A stretch of 64,000 bases of DNA, taken from NCBI GenBank assembly GCA_050246915.1, contig JBFWVD010000013.1, forward strand, positions 1 to 64,000, given 5' to 3'. A program made the position numbers and the translations under genes. The stretch comes from JBFWVD01 sp050246915. Its GTDB lineage: Bacteria > Actinomycetota > Acidimicrobiia > Acidimicrobiales > Ilumatobacteraceae. Below the pieces are notes generated by a model. It saw nothing but the letters and a program-made list of their open reading frames with translations. It searched no databases and was not told the origin of the DNA. Numbering within the stretch: the stretch's first letter is position 1; every line of letters begins with the position of its first letter. Of the stretch, positions 32,877 to 41,451 are shown piece by piece.

Positions 32877-33811
32877 TGATCCGCCGCGCCACCGCAGAGT
32901 CAATTGCAATTGCAGTTGACATTCTCCGGTCCGGTGGGCTGGTGGCCGTGCCCACCGAGACGGTCTACGGACTGGCCGCCGACGCCACCAACGCCGCAGC
33001 GGTGCGGCGGATCTTCACGGTGAAGGACCGGCCGCCCGGACATCCGCTCATCGTCCACATCGGCCGCTCCGCTCCGCTCGATCGATGGTGTGGCGACGTC
33101 TCCGTCGATGCCCGCAAGTTGGCCGCGGCGTTCTGGCCCGGTCCGCTCACCATGATCGTGCCCAGTATCGATGCCATCGCCACGGAGGTCACCGGCGGCC
33201 GAGCGACGGTCGGGTTGCGTATGCCAGACCATCCCCTCACGCTCGATCTGCTCGACGCCTTCGACGGCGCGGTCGCCGCACCCTCGGCCAACCGCTTCGG
33301 AAAGGTGTCACCGACCACCGCGGCGCATGTCGAGCGCGATCTCGACGGCGAGGTGGACCTGATCCTCGATGGCGGGCCGTGCCGCGTGGGGGTGGAGTCG
33401 ACGATCGTCGAGCTGGTGGGTCCCGTTCCTCAGATCCTGCGGCTGGGGGCGATCACGGCGGCACAGATCGCCGCGGTGCTCGGACGCGAGGTGCTCCCCG
33501 AGCCGGTGGGACCGGCGCGCGCCTCGGGCATGTTGGCGTCCCACTACGCGCCCAGCTGCGCAGTGCACATCGTCGAAGATCGCGACGAGGCCATGGCCCT
33601 GGTGGCCGAGTTGTGGAACCGCGGCGAGGGCCCGGTGGATCTGCTCGACCCCGAGGCGACCAGCGACGAATGGGCGCACGAGCTGTACGGCTGGTTGCGG
33701 GAAGCCGATGAACGTCGATTGCGTTCGTTGGTGGTCGTACCCCCGTCGAGCGACGGTGTGGGCGCTGCCGTTCGGGACCGATTGGCCAAGGCCGCCGCGC
33801 CGCGGCCGTGA
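32876..33811 (+). CDS. tsaC: L-threonylcarbamoyladenylate synthase (Sua5/YrdC/YciO)
   Basis: This 311-residue Sua5-type enzyme makes threonylcarbamoyl-AMP for the t6A37 modification of ANN-decoding tRNAs. The YrdC domain has VPTETVYGLAADATN, FTVKDRPPGHPLIVHI and APSANRFGKVSPTTA. The C-terminal Sua5 domain is present (SGMLASHYAPS onward), making it the long Sua5 form rather than TsaC. The start overlaps the hydrolase stop. Two overlapping copies of the iterated CAA-N6-TTG palindrome lie at its extreme 5' end (32899-32920). Confidence 0.92.
   Translation: MIRRATAESIAIAVDILRSGGLVAVPTETVYGLAADATNAAAVRRIFTVKDRPPGHPLIVHIGRSAPLDRWCGDVSVDARKLAAAFWPGPLTMIVPSIDAIATEVTGGRATVGLRMPDHPLTLDLLDAFDGAVAAPSANRFGKVSPTTAAHVERDLDGEVDLILDGGPCRVGVESTIVELVGPVPQILRLGAITAAQIAAVLGREVLPEPVGPARASGMLASHYAPSCAVHIVEDRDEAMALVAELWNRGEGPVDLLDPEATSDEWAHELYGWLREADERRLRSLVVVPPSSDGVGAAVRDRLAKAAAPRP
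32899..32920. repeat. Two overlapping copies of the iterated palindrome
   Basis: GTCAATTGCAATTGC (32899-32913) and GCAATTGCAGTTGAC (32906-32920) share bases, so three half-sites stand with identical spacing at the 5' end of the Sua5 gene. Confidence 0.75.
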
Positions 33812-33916
33812 CGAGGTCATCGGTGTCGAAACCCGTCCGTCGGACGCTGGCGATCATGAGGCAAGCCTGAGGTCGGGTGACCCGATCGCGTCTGTCGGAG
33901 CTGCTAGAGAAGTCGG

Positions 33917-34375
33917 ATGCCCACGGACCCGATGCAGCTGCTCCTCGACGAACGCGACATCGGCCGCCTCATGGTCGACTATTGCCGCTTCGTGGACTTC
34001 GGTGAGGCGGGGCGGATTCCGGCGCTGTTCACCGACGACGGTGTGTGGCAAGCAGCTGGGGTCGATTGTCGGGGCCGGGAGGCGATGGCCGCGATGTTCG
34101 CCAAGCGTGAGACGCTCAGCCGGCGAACCTCACGCCACGTCATCACCAACGTCTCGATCGACGTGACCGGGGACGAGGCCACTGCGGTGTCGTACCTCAT
34201 CAACTATCGCCACGACACCGACGACGACTCGCCTGCCGTGACCCCGGCACCGATCGCCGACCCCAAGTTCATGGGCGAGTATCACGACACGTTCCGTCGC
34301 ACCGCCGAGGGATGGCGTTTCGCCTCTCGCCGCTGCGATCTGGCGTTCCTACGGCGGGCGGCGCCGCGGGCGTGA
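33917..34375 (+). CDS. SnoaL-like/NTF2-fold protein
   Basis: This 152-residue protein has NTF2-like fold signatures: the first helix plus DYCRFVDFGEAGRIPALFTDDGVW, then RHVITNVSIDVTGDEATAVSYLINY, and the closing strand GEYHDTFRRTAEGWRFASRRCDL. The family includes steroid isomerases, dehydratases and polyketide cyclases, as well as many proteins without enzymatic activity. No substrate is indicated by the neighbours (Sua5 upstream, secreted protease downstream). Confidence 0.8.
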   Translation: MPTDPMQLLLDERDIGRLMVDYCRFVDFGEAGRIPALFTDDGVWQAAGVDCRGREAMAAMFAKRETLSRRTSRHVITNVSIDVTGDEATAVSYLINYRHDTDDDSPAVTPAPIADPKFMGEYHDTFRRTAEGWRFASRRCDLAFLRRAAPRA

Positions 34376-34416
34376 CACCTCATCAGCTCAATTCACCCCC
34401 GGAACTGGTCGATGCA

Positions 34417-36450
34417 ATGACGATGGCCGAGCCCGTTCGTATCCGGAGGGGCATCGCCGCGGCCGTGGTCGGCCTCGTTGCCCTCCTCCCGTCAACTGCA
34501 GTTGCGTCCGCGACCGCAAGCTCCGCGAGCCCGACGGCGACCACTACGCCAGCAGCGCCGAACGCGGCAGCAGATCCGGTGTATCAGGCCCAGATCGCCG
34601 GCGGCAGCGTGGCGGCCAACGGTGCCTGGCCGTTCGCCGCCCAAGTCATCTTGAACCACGGCTCGGGAGGATTGAGCTTCTGCGGAGGGACCCTCATCGC
34701 TCCCCAATGGGTGATCACCGCGGCGCATTGTGTCCTCCCGTCGGACGAGCCGGCCGCACAGCTCGCCGGGAGCGAGGTCCGCCTCGGCTCCAACGAGTAC
34801 GGCAAAGGGACGAGCTACGCGGTCGCGTCGATGACTGCCCATCCCGACTACACACCGACATTCGACTCGGCTGGGAACCCACTCGACATCGATGCAGGCA
34901 ACGACGTCGCCCTCATCGGGTTGGCTGCCCCGGCGACGCAGACCCCGCTCCCCCTCATCTCGGCCAGCGAGCTGTCCCTGGCGGCACGCGGTGCCCCCGT
35001 CACCATGCTCGGCTGGGGAGTCAACGATCTCAACGGTGCCGGTTCGCAATCGCCGGTGCTGCGCCAGGGTGAGATGTCGGTCGTTCAGCCGGAGGACTTC
35101 GGCTACGTGGCCTATCCGCTCGAGATCTGGACGCAATCCACCACGGCCAGCGCCTGCTTCGGTGATTCGGGTGGACCGCTCGTCGCCCGGGCGGGCGACG
35201 GCTCCTATCGGCTCGTCGGTGTGGTGTCCGGTGGCCCCAACTGCAACATCCATGTCGCGCCGCGCGAACAGGACTACTTCGCCCGTGTGAGCCAGAAGAC
35301 CAACTGGATCAACTCGGTCGTCAACCCTGCGGCCGCGGTGGTTCCCCCGGTCCCGACCGGACCTCCGGCCCGGTTCGAGCCGCTCACCCCCGATCGCCTC
35401 CTCGACACCCGTACCGGAGTCGGGGGAGCCACGCGACTGGCTGCCGGTGCCACGGTGCGCCTGCAGGTAACCGGGATGTCAGGTGTTCCCGCCGGCGCCG
35501 CTACGGCCACGTTGAACGTCGTCGCATCGGCACCCGGCGGCCCCGGGTTCGTGACCGTCTATCCGTGTGACCGCCCCGTGCCCACGGCATCCAATCTCAA
35601 CTACACGAACGAGACGGTGGCCAACCTGGTCACCGCCCCGCTGGCCGCCGACGGATCGGTCTGCTTGTTCAGCTACGACTCCACCGATCTCATCGTCGAT
35701 GTGTTCGGCTACACCGGCGCCGGCGCTACCAAGGGTTTCTCCGCGGCTGGACCCCTGCGCATCGCCGATACCCGCACCTCCACCCCGGTCAAGGGCCCCA
35801 TCGCCGCCGGGGCGACCCTGCAGCTGACGGTGGCCGGTTTCAACGGCGTGCCTGCCAATGCCTCTGCGGTGGTGCTCAACGTCACCGCGGCCGACACCGC
35901 CAGCTCTGGTCATGTCACCGCGTATCCGTGCGGTACGGCAGTACCCAACGCGTCGTCCATCAACTACCCCGCCAAGGCCAATGTCCCGAACCTGGTGGTC
36001 GTGCCGGTGGGCACCGGCGGAGCGGTGTGCTTCACCAGCTATGCCGACACCCAACTGGTCGTGGATCTCGACGGCTGGTACGCCCCGGCCGCTCCTCGCC
36101 AGCTCACCCCGCTGTCACCGAGCCGATTGCTCGACACGCGCATCGGGTTGTCGGGCACGCGGCTGCACGGGCAAGGAACGTTGACGCTCGATGTCCGGGG
36201 ACTCGCGGCGCTCGCCCCCACGACCAATTCGGTGGTCCTGAACGTGACCGCGGTCGACCCTTCCGGTGCCGGATACCTCACCGTCTACAGGTGCGACGCG
36301 GCCCTGCCGAGGACCTCGAACGTCAACCATGCCGCAGGACAGAACTCCCCCAACGCGGTGTACGTCCCGCTGGCGGCCAACGGCACCGTGTGCATCTACT
36401 CCTGGGCCACGACCGATGTGGTGGTCGACATCTCGGGCTCGTTCGCCTGA
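34417..36450 (+). CDS. Secreted trypsin-like protease with three RLLDTR repeats
   Basis: This is a 677-residue secreted S1-family protease. A signal peptide (about residues 1-35, AAAVVGLVALLPSTAVA) and a Ser/Thr/Ala linker lead to the protease domain. The catalytic residues are His104 (VITAAHC), Asp163 (GNDVALIGL) and Ser251 (FGDSGGPLV); all are intact. After about residue 315 come three repeats of about 115 residues, each opening with a PLTPDRLLDTR-like motif and closing with a VDVFGY-like motif, with one Cys pair per repeat (YPCDRP and VCLFSY). The repeats probably bind the cell surface or a ligand. The ATG at 34423 is an alternative start. Confidence 0.88.
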   Translation: MTMAEPVRIRRGIAAAVVGLVALLPSTAVASATASSASPTATTTPAAPNAAADPVYQAQIAGGSVAANGAWPFAAQVILNHGSGGLSFCGGTLIAPQWVITAAHCVLPSDEPAAQLAGSEVRLGSNEYGKGTSYAVASMTAHPDYTPTFDSAGNPLDIDAGNDVALIGLAAPATQTPLPLISASELSLAARGAPVTMLGWGVNDLNGAGSQSPVLRQGEMSVVQPEDFGYVAYPLEIWTQSTTASACFGDSGGPLVARAGDGSYRLVGVVSGGPNCNIHVAPREQDYFARVSQKTNWINSVVNPAAAVVPPVPTGPPARFEPLTPDRLLDTRTGVGGATRLAAGATVRLQVTGMSGVPAGAATATLNVVASAPGGPGFVTVYPCDRPVPTASNLNYTNETVANLVTAPLAADGSVCLFSYDSTDLIVDVFGYTGAGATKGFSAAGPLRIADTRTSTPVKGPIAAGATLQLTVAGFNGVPANASAVVLNVTAADTASSGHVTAYPCGTAVPNASSINYPAKANVPNLVVVPVGTGGAVCFTSYADTQLVVDLDGWYAPAAPRQLTPLSPSRLLDTRIGLSGTRLHGQGTLTLDVRGLAALAPTTNSVVLNVTAVDPSGAGYLTVYRCDAALPRTSNVNHAAGQNSPNAVYVPLAANGTVCIYSWATTDVVVDISGSFA

Positions 36451-36464
36451 TCTCGCACGCGCGT

Positions 36465-37025
36465 CTACTCGAGACCGTTGAGTCCGGCCACCAGCGCATC
36501 GCGAACTTCATCGAGGGTCGGCGGGGGCCACGGTGCTCCATCGATGTGCGCCAGCGAGATCGACACGGTCGAGGCACCGGCGTCGGGCGCCAGATCAAGT
36601 CGACAGAAGCACTCCCCCGGTTCGGTCAGCAGCAGATCGAGCCGATAGGGCGGGTCGTCGTCGACGACCTCACCGATCCACGATGCGACCACCAGCAACG
36701 ACTCGAACGCTTCGGCCGGGAGGCAATGGACCACGAAGCTCGACTCGTCGTGACCGATCCAACGACCCACCCGACGCACGATGGGCTCGGTGACGCGCAG
36801 GTGATGGATCGACGGTGACGGCTCAGCATCACTGGCCGCCTCGGAACGTTCTTCGAGCATCGCCAACGCCGCCGACGCTGCATCGTTCAGTTCCTGCATC
36901 CGCGCGTGGGATCCGCCGAGATCGGGATGAGCGTGCTTGGCCAACTCTCGCCGCGCCCGGCGAACGTCGGTCGCGGTGGCGCTGGCGTCGAGGCCCAGCG
37001 TCTCGAAGGGGTCGGCGTCGCTCAC
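36465..37025 (-). CDS. J-domain protein
   Basis: This 186-residue protein has an N-terminal J domain (PFETLGLDASATATDVRRARRELAK), with the HPD motif in HAHPDLGG, then a domain of unknown type (SSFVVHCLPAEAFESLLVVASWIGEV). It lacks the Gly/Phe and zinc-finger regions of DnaJ, so it is a class C co-chaperone that should stimulate a DnaK. The C-terminal part may bind a specific client. It converges with the protease gene and precedes the OCD gene's stop by 16 bp. Confidence 0.8.
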   Translation of the reverse strand: MSDADPFETLGLDASATATDVRRARRELAKHAHPDLGGSHARMQELNDAASAALAMLEERSEAASDAEPSPSIHHLRVTEPIVRRVGRWIGHDESSFVVHCLPAEAFESLLVVASWIGEVVDDDPPYRLDLLLTEPGECFCRLDLAPDAGASTVSISLAHIDGAPWPPPTLDEVRDALVAGLNGLE

Positions 37026-37041
37026 GGATGCATTCTCGTTG

Positions 37042-37974
37042 TCACAGCCCGGCTCGGGTGAAGGCGAGCCGGGCGATCACCAGGTCTTCGATCGCCAGCC
37101 CGACGCTCTTGAACAGCGTGACCTCCGCAGCGTCGGTGCGGCGGGCGCGGCCCGAGGCCAGGTCGGTGAGGTCTCCGAGCACCGTCGACCAATCCCATCC
37201 TTCGTTCGCGGCGCCGATGAGATCGCCGGCTTCGTGGCGCGCCGCGGCCCGATCGTCCACGTACACCGAAGCGCGTTCGATGAGCGCGCCGTCGGCTTCA
37301 CGCACCCCGGCTCGATATGAGCCCACCAGGTTCACATGGACGCCGTCGGGCACCTCGGCGCCGAGCAGCACTGGGGTGACGGACGAGGTGCAGGCGTTGA
37401 TCACGAGACCATCACCGGCCATCTCGGCCATGAGCCTGGGCAGATCCCCGATCGCCCGCACCTCGACGTCTGCGTCAACAGGAGTTGACACATCGCCCGA
37501 GCGCGTGACGAGCACCTGTCGTTGCAGTGCAGGCAGCACCGCACGCATGGCGATGAGATGTCCGATGCCCTGAGGTCCGCCGCCGACGACGATGGTGCCC
37601 GTGCACGGCTCGGGGGCCAGTGCTGCGGTGGTCAGCGCGGAGATCGCCGGCGTGCGCAGCGCGGTGAGGGCCCCACCGTCGAGCAGCGCCACCGGCCGAC
37701 CGTGCGCCGCGTCGAACAACACGTACATACCCTGGATCACCGGTTCGCCACGCGACGCGTTGGCCGGCTGCACCATGATGAGCTTCACCCCCGCCGCGCT
37801 CCCGGCAGCAGCGGGCATCACCAACAGGTCCGCGCCATCGACCTCGATCGCGGTGCGGGGCGGGTGGGACACACCGAGCGTGAACGCCTGGCGCAGCGCC
37901 GTGACCGCATCGCTCATCGTGACCAGCGACCCGATTCTCGCGCGGTCGAGATACGGCAGCTCTCCGACACTCAT
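37042..37974 (-). CDS. Ornithine cyclodeaminase/mu-crystallin family protein
   Basis: This 310-residue protein has an OCD-family fold: an N-terminal domain with VSHPPRTAIEVDGADLLVMPA and GVKLIMVQPANASRG, then a Rossmann domain (IVVGGGPQGIGHLIAM) and NACTSSVTPVL. Its ATGA overlap with the proline racemase-like gene points to hydroxyproline/proline metabolism. There, OCD relatives act as delta-1-pyrroline-2-carboxylate reductases. The assignment to that activity is inference; ornithine cyclodeaminase and alanine dehydrogenase activities exist in the same family. Confidence 0.8.
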   Translation of the reverse strand: MSVGELPYLDRARIGSLVTMSDAVTALRQAFTLGVSHPPRTAIEVDGADLLVMPAAAGSAAGVKLIMVQPANASRGEPVIQGMYVLFDAAHGRPVALLDGGALTALRTPAISALTTAALAPEPCTGTIVVGGGPQGIGHLIAMRAVLPALQRQVLVTRSGDVSTPVDADVEVRAIGDLPRLMAEMAGDGLVINACTSSVTPVLLGAEVPDGVHVNLVGSYRAGVREADGALIERASVYVDDRAAARHEAGDLIGAANEGWDWSTVLGDLTDLASGRARRTDAAEVTLFKSVGLAIEDLVIARLAFTRAGL

Positions 37975-39032
37975 CGCAGCTGGAACCCCAGGCCGATCGG
38001 ATCAGCGGGATCGAGCACGAAGGTCGCCGAGCCCGTGGGATAGGCGTGGCCACCGACCTGTGTGATGAACGCGTCGTTGCCGTTGGGCCCGGCGCCGACG
38101 AGGATCTCGGTGACCTTGGCAGTGAACACCCCGCCGGCGATGCCGGCATGGTGGAGCGTCTCCCCGGTGGCCAACTGGTTGCGGGCGTGCAGCACCGCCA
38201 GTCGGGCCGACGTCCCCGAACCACACGGAGATCGATCGACCTCGCCGTCGGCGAACACCGTCACGTTGCGCTGGGCGAGGGCACACTGTGGCGGGGCGGC
38301 GATGTCCTCGTGGAAGATCACGCCGTACAGGCCAGAGAGTCGATCATCGCCGGGATGGCTCACGCTGATGTGATCGGCGAGCGCGGCTTTCACACAGCGC
38401 GCCACATCGATGAGCCGTGCGAGGTCAGCGGGACCGACCGACGCCCCGATCGCCGCGGCCGGCACCGACGCGTAGAGCGCTCCCCCATAGGCGACGTCGA
38501 GTGTCAATTCAACTTGCGTACCGTCGAGAGGGATGGTGACCGGTACATCGAGTGCCGAGACCCACGAGGGCACGTTGGTGAACCGGATCTGACCAACGCG
38601 CCCCTCGCTGACGTCGGCCTCGACGCGCAAGCGCCCCGAGGGCACATCGATGACCAGTTCGGTCACCGGTTCGGTGACGGCGACGCGGCCGGTGCGCAGC
38701 GCCCATGCCGCCAGAGCGATGGTGCCATGTCCACACGCGGTGGAGAACCCGTCCTTGTGGAAGAACACGACCCCGAGGTCACCATCGTTGTCGTCAGGTT
38801 GGGTGACGAAGCATCCGTACATGTCGGCATGGCCTCGGGGCTCGTTGACCACGAACGCCCGGAGATCGTCGAAGCGGGCCAAGGCGTCGGATCGCTTGTC
38901 CAGCACCGTCGCCCCCCTCAGTTCGGGGCCGCCGGAGGTGACGATCCGGAACGGCTCACCGGCGGTGTGGAAGTCGTCGACGCCCACGGTGAGCCGGGTG
39001 CCGTTGGGGAAAGACACAGGTCGTTCGGCCAC
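37971..39032 (-). CDS. Proline racemase/4-hydroxyproline epimerase family enzyme
   Basis: This 353-residue protein of the proline racemase superfamily carries FHTAGEPFRIV at the N terminus, the first active-site cysteine in STACGHGTIALA and the second in DRSPCGSGTSARLA. Both cysteines are present, as in proline racemases and hydroxyproline 2-epimerases. In trans-3-hydroxyproline dehydratases the second is usually Thr, so a dehydratase is less likely. The coupled OCD-family gene suggests onward reduction of a pyrroline product. Proline versus hydroxyproline cannot be decided from sequence alone. Confidence 0.85.
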   Translation of the reverse strand: MAERPVSFPNGTRLTVGVDDFHTAGEPFRIVTSGGPELRGATVLDKRSDALARFDDLRAFVVNEPRGHADMYGCFVTQPDDNDGDLGVVFFHKDGFSTACGHGTIALAAWALRTGRVAVTEPVTELVIDVPSGRLRVEADVSEGRVGQIRFTNVPSWVSALDVPVTIPLDGTQVELTLDVAYGGALYASVPAAAIGASVGPADLARLIDVARCVKAALADHISVSHPGDDRLSGLYGVIFHEDIAAPPQCALAQRNVTVFADGEVDRSPCGSGTSARLAVLHARNQLATGETLHHAGIAGGVFTAKVTEILVGAGPNGNDAFITQVGGHAYPTGSATFVLDPADPIGLGFQLR

Positions 39033-39211
39033 GGCTCGTGCCTAGCACATCGACGTTTCCCCAGGTCGCGCCGGTGTTGCCGGCGCGCGATCGTGCGACG
39101 ACTCCTTGAAACTCCTGTTACGGCGCGGCGGCAATCGTTGCGTTGGTTACCGGCGGGTACATAAGGTGCCGCCAATTCGGTGGACCACCGCCGAGACAAG
39201 GGAGAACAGAC
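39033..39211 (+). promoter_or_regulatory. Promoter region of the liv operon
   Basis: This is a 179-bp gap between the divergent proline racemase and livK genes. A run TACATAAGGT (39158-39167) could be a -10-like element, but the best -35 candidate is too close for a confident call. AAGGGAGAA just before the ATG at 39212 is a good ribosome binding site. Confidence 0.4.
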
Positions 39212-40393
39212 ATGCAGAAGACGACGTGGAGCCGCACCGCTGCGGCTCTTCTCGGGCTGTCGCTGCTCGCCGCCGCCTGTGGCGACGACGGCGGAGACAG
39301 CGCAACGGAGACCAGCGCTGCTGGCACCGCGACGACCGCTGGCGCAGCCGCTGGTGGCGTGAAGTGCGAGGGCATCAAGCTCGGCTTCATCGGCGCCCTG
39401 TCGGGCGACAACGGCAACCTCGGCACCAACATGGTGAACGGCGCCATGGTGGCCATCAACGATTTCAACGCCAAGAACCCCGACTGTCAGATCGCGCTCG
39501 AGAAGTTCGATTCGCAGGGCGATCCGGCCCAGGCCACCCCGCTGGCGGACAAGATCGTCAACGACGCCTCCATCGTGGGCCTCATCGGTCCGGGCTTCTC
39601 GGGCGAGACCAACGCCACCATGGATAAGTTCGAGGCCGCCGGCCTGCCCATGATCACCCCAGGGGCCACCAACGCCAAGCTGTCGACCAACGGCTGGAAG
39701 ATGTTCCACCGCATCCTGGCCAACGACGACAAGCAGGCTCCCGGAGTCGTCACGCTCATCACCAAGACCATTGGTGGCAAGAAGGTCGGCGTCATCGACG
39801 ATGCCTCCGACTACGGCAAGGGTCTGGCTGACGCGGTCCGCAAGGGCCTCGGCGCAGCCAACACCGCCAACGCCACCATCGACCCGAAGGCCGCTGACTT
39901 CTCGGCTGCCGTCGCCTCGATGAAGAGCGCCGCTGTCGACGTCGTGTTCTACTCCGGCTACTACGCCGAGGCCGCCAAGATGGCTCAGCAGCTCAAGGAT
40001 GCCGGCGTCACCGCCAAGTTCGTGTCGGGCGACGGTTCGCTCGACCAGGGCTTCATCGACAACGGCGGAACCGCCGCTGAGGGCGCGTACCTCACCGCCA
40101 CTGGCGCACCGCCGGACATCAACCCCGAGTTCGCTGCGGCCTTCCAGAAGGCTTACGGCACGCCGCCGGCCCTGTACTCGCCCGAGGCCTACGACTGCGC
40201 CCAGGTGTTCCTGGCCGCCATCGCCGCCGGCAAGGTCACCCGCGCCGACATCGCTGCGTTCGTCGAGGCGTACGACGCTCCGGGAATCACCAAGCAGATC
40301 AAGTTCGACGCCACCGGTGAGCCCGCTGGCGAGGCCGTGTTCTACACGGTCGTCGAGGGCGGCAAGCTGGTCTCCAAGGGCCTGATCAAGTAA
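39212..40393 (+). CDS. livK: Branched-chain amino-acid-type ABC transporter substrate-binding lipoprotein
   Basis: This 393-residue lipoprotein has a signal with lipobox LLAAAC, a Gly/Thr/Ala linker, then a periplasmic-binding-protein type I (LivK/AmiC) fold. LGFIGALSGDNGNLGTNMVNGA starts the fold, IVGLIGPGFSGETNA binds ligand, and VVFYSGYYAEAAKM is a hinge-region motif. It delivers ligand to LivHMGF encoded just downstream. Its start is fixed by the signal peptide and AAGGGAGAA upstream. Leucine/isoleucine/valine is the usual ligand, but urea, amides and aromatic acids are also carried by this family. Confidence 0.92.
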   Translation: MQKTTWSRTAAALLGLSLLAAACGDDGGDSATETSAAGTATTAGAAAGGVKCEGIKLGFIGALSGDNGNLGTNMVNGAMVAINDFNAKNPDCQIALEKFDSQGDPAQATPLADKIVNDASIVGLIGPGFSGETNATMDKFEAAGLPMITPGATNAKLSTNGWKMFHRILANDDKQAPGVVTLITKTIGGKKVGVIDDASDYGKGLADAVRKGLGAANTANATIDPKAADFSAAVASMKSAAVDVVFYSGYYAEAAKMAQQLKDAGVTAKFVSGDGSLDQGFIDNGGTAAEGAYLTATGAPPDINPEFAAAFQKAYGTPPALYSPEAYDCAQVFLAAIAAGKVTRADIAAFVEAYDAPGITKQIKFDATGEPAGEAVFYTVVEGGKLVSKGLIK

Positions 40394-40411
40394 CTCCACA
40401 TCGGAAAACGT

Positions 40412-40444
40412 GAAGGGTCGGGAGCACTACGCTCCCGACCCTTC
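40412..40444 (+). terminator. Strong hairpin between livK and livH
   Basis: A perfect 14-bp stem, GAAGGGTCGGGAGC (40412-40425) with its reverse complement (40431-40444), closes a 5-base loop ACTAC. It lies 18 bp after the livK stop and 29 bp before livH. It can act as a partial terminator or 3' stabiliser so that the binding protein is made in excess over the permease, a known strategy in ABC importers. Confidence 0.8.
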
Positions 40445-40473
40445 GCATATATCGGGGCGGTCCGAGGGGGACC

Positions 40474-41451
40474 ATGACATTCGATCTCTTCAAGACACTG
40501 TTCTGGCAGAGCACCGTCAATGGCGTCGTGCTCGGTTCGATCTACGCGTTGGTCGCGCTCGGCTACACCCTCGTGTACGGGGTGCTGAGGCTCATCAACT
40601 TCGCCCACTCCGAGGTGTTCATGCTCGGGGCATTCGGCTCGCTCATCGCCATCGACATCCTGGGCATCCCCGACCGGGCTCCTGGCGGCGGAGATCCCAT
40701 CAAGACCGGTGGGGCGCTGGTGTTCACGCTGCTGTTCTGCCTGCTGTTCTCGATGGTGGTATCCGGAGCGTCGGCCGTTGCGCTCGAACAGATCGCCTAT
40801 CGGCCGCTACGACGAAGAAACGCTCCGCGGCTCGTGTTCCTGATCTCGGCGATCGGGGCATCGTTCGCCATCGCCGAGGCAGTGGGCGAATGGGGCCCGG
40901 ACAACCGCGAGGAGTACCGCATCGCGCGAGTGATGGAGAAGAAGACCTTGTTCGACCTCTTCTCGGCGCAGGTCCGCAATGATCACGTGCTCGCCGTGGT
41001 CGGTGCATTGATCATGATGTCGCTGCTGCTGCTGTTCGTGAACAAGACACGAGTCGGGCGTGGCATCCGCGCTGTCGCCCAAGACGGCGAGACCGCACGC
41101 CTCATGGGCGTCAACACCGATCGCATCATCATGATCACCTTCCTCGTCGGGGGGCTCATGGCCGGTGCCGCGGCGTTCTTCTTCGCGATCTACAACGGCA
41201 CCGCCCGCTACTCCATGGGCTTCTCACTCGGCGTCAAGAGCTTCACCGCGGCGGTGCTCGGCGGCATCGGCAACATCAAGGGAGCTCTCCTCGGCGGGAT
41301 CTTGCTGGGCGTCATCGAGAACTACGGGGCGAGCTTGTTCGAGGCCGATCAGAAAATGGGCAACGTGACGGCGTTCGTGCTGCTGGTCGCCGTGCTCATG
41401 TTCCGACCCAGCGGGTTGCTGGGTGAATCGATGGGGAGGGCACGGGCATGA
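40474..41451 (+). CDS. livH: Branched-chain amino-acid ABC permease LivH
   Basis: This 325-residue inner-membrane permease has about eight helices. It opens WQSTVNGVVLGSIYALVALGYTLVYGVLRLIN, the LivH hallmark. IRAVAQDGETARLMGVNTDRIIM is the cytoplasmic EAA-like loop that contacts the ATPases, and the protein closes with AVLGGIGNIKGALLGGILLG. It shares an ATGA overlap with livM. Confidence 0.93.
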   Translation: MTFDLFKTLFWQSTVNGVVLGSIYALVALGYTLVYGVLRLINFAHSEVFMLGAFGSLIAIDILGIPDRAPGGGDPIKTGGALVFTLLFCLLFSMVVSGASAVALEQIAYRPLRRRNAPRLVFLISAIGASFAIAEAVGEWGPDNREEYRIARVMEKKTLFDLFSAQVRNDHVLAVVGALIMMSLLLLFVNKTRVGRGIRAVAQDGETARLMGVNTDRIIMITFLVGGLMAGAAAFFFAIYNGTARYSMGFSLGVKSFTAAVLGGIGNIKGALLGGILLGVIENYGASLFEADQKMGNVTAFVLLVAVLMFRPSGLLGESMGRARA

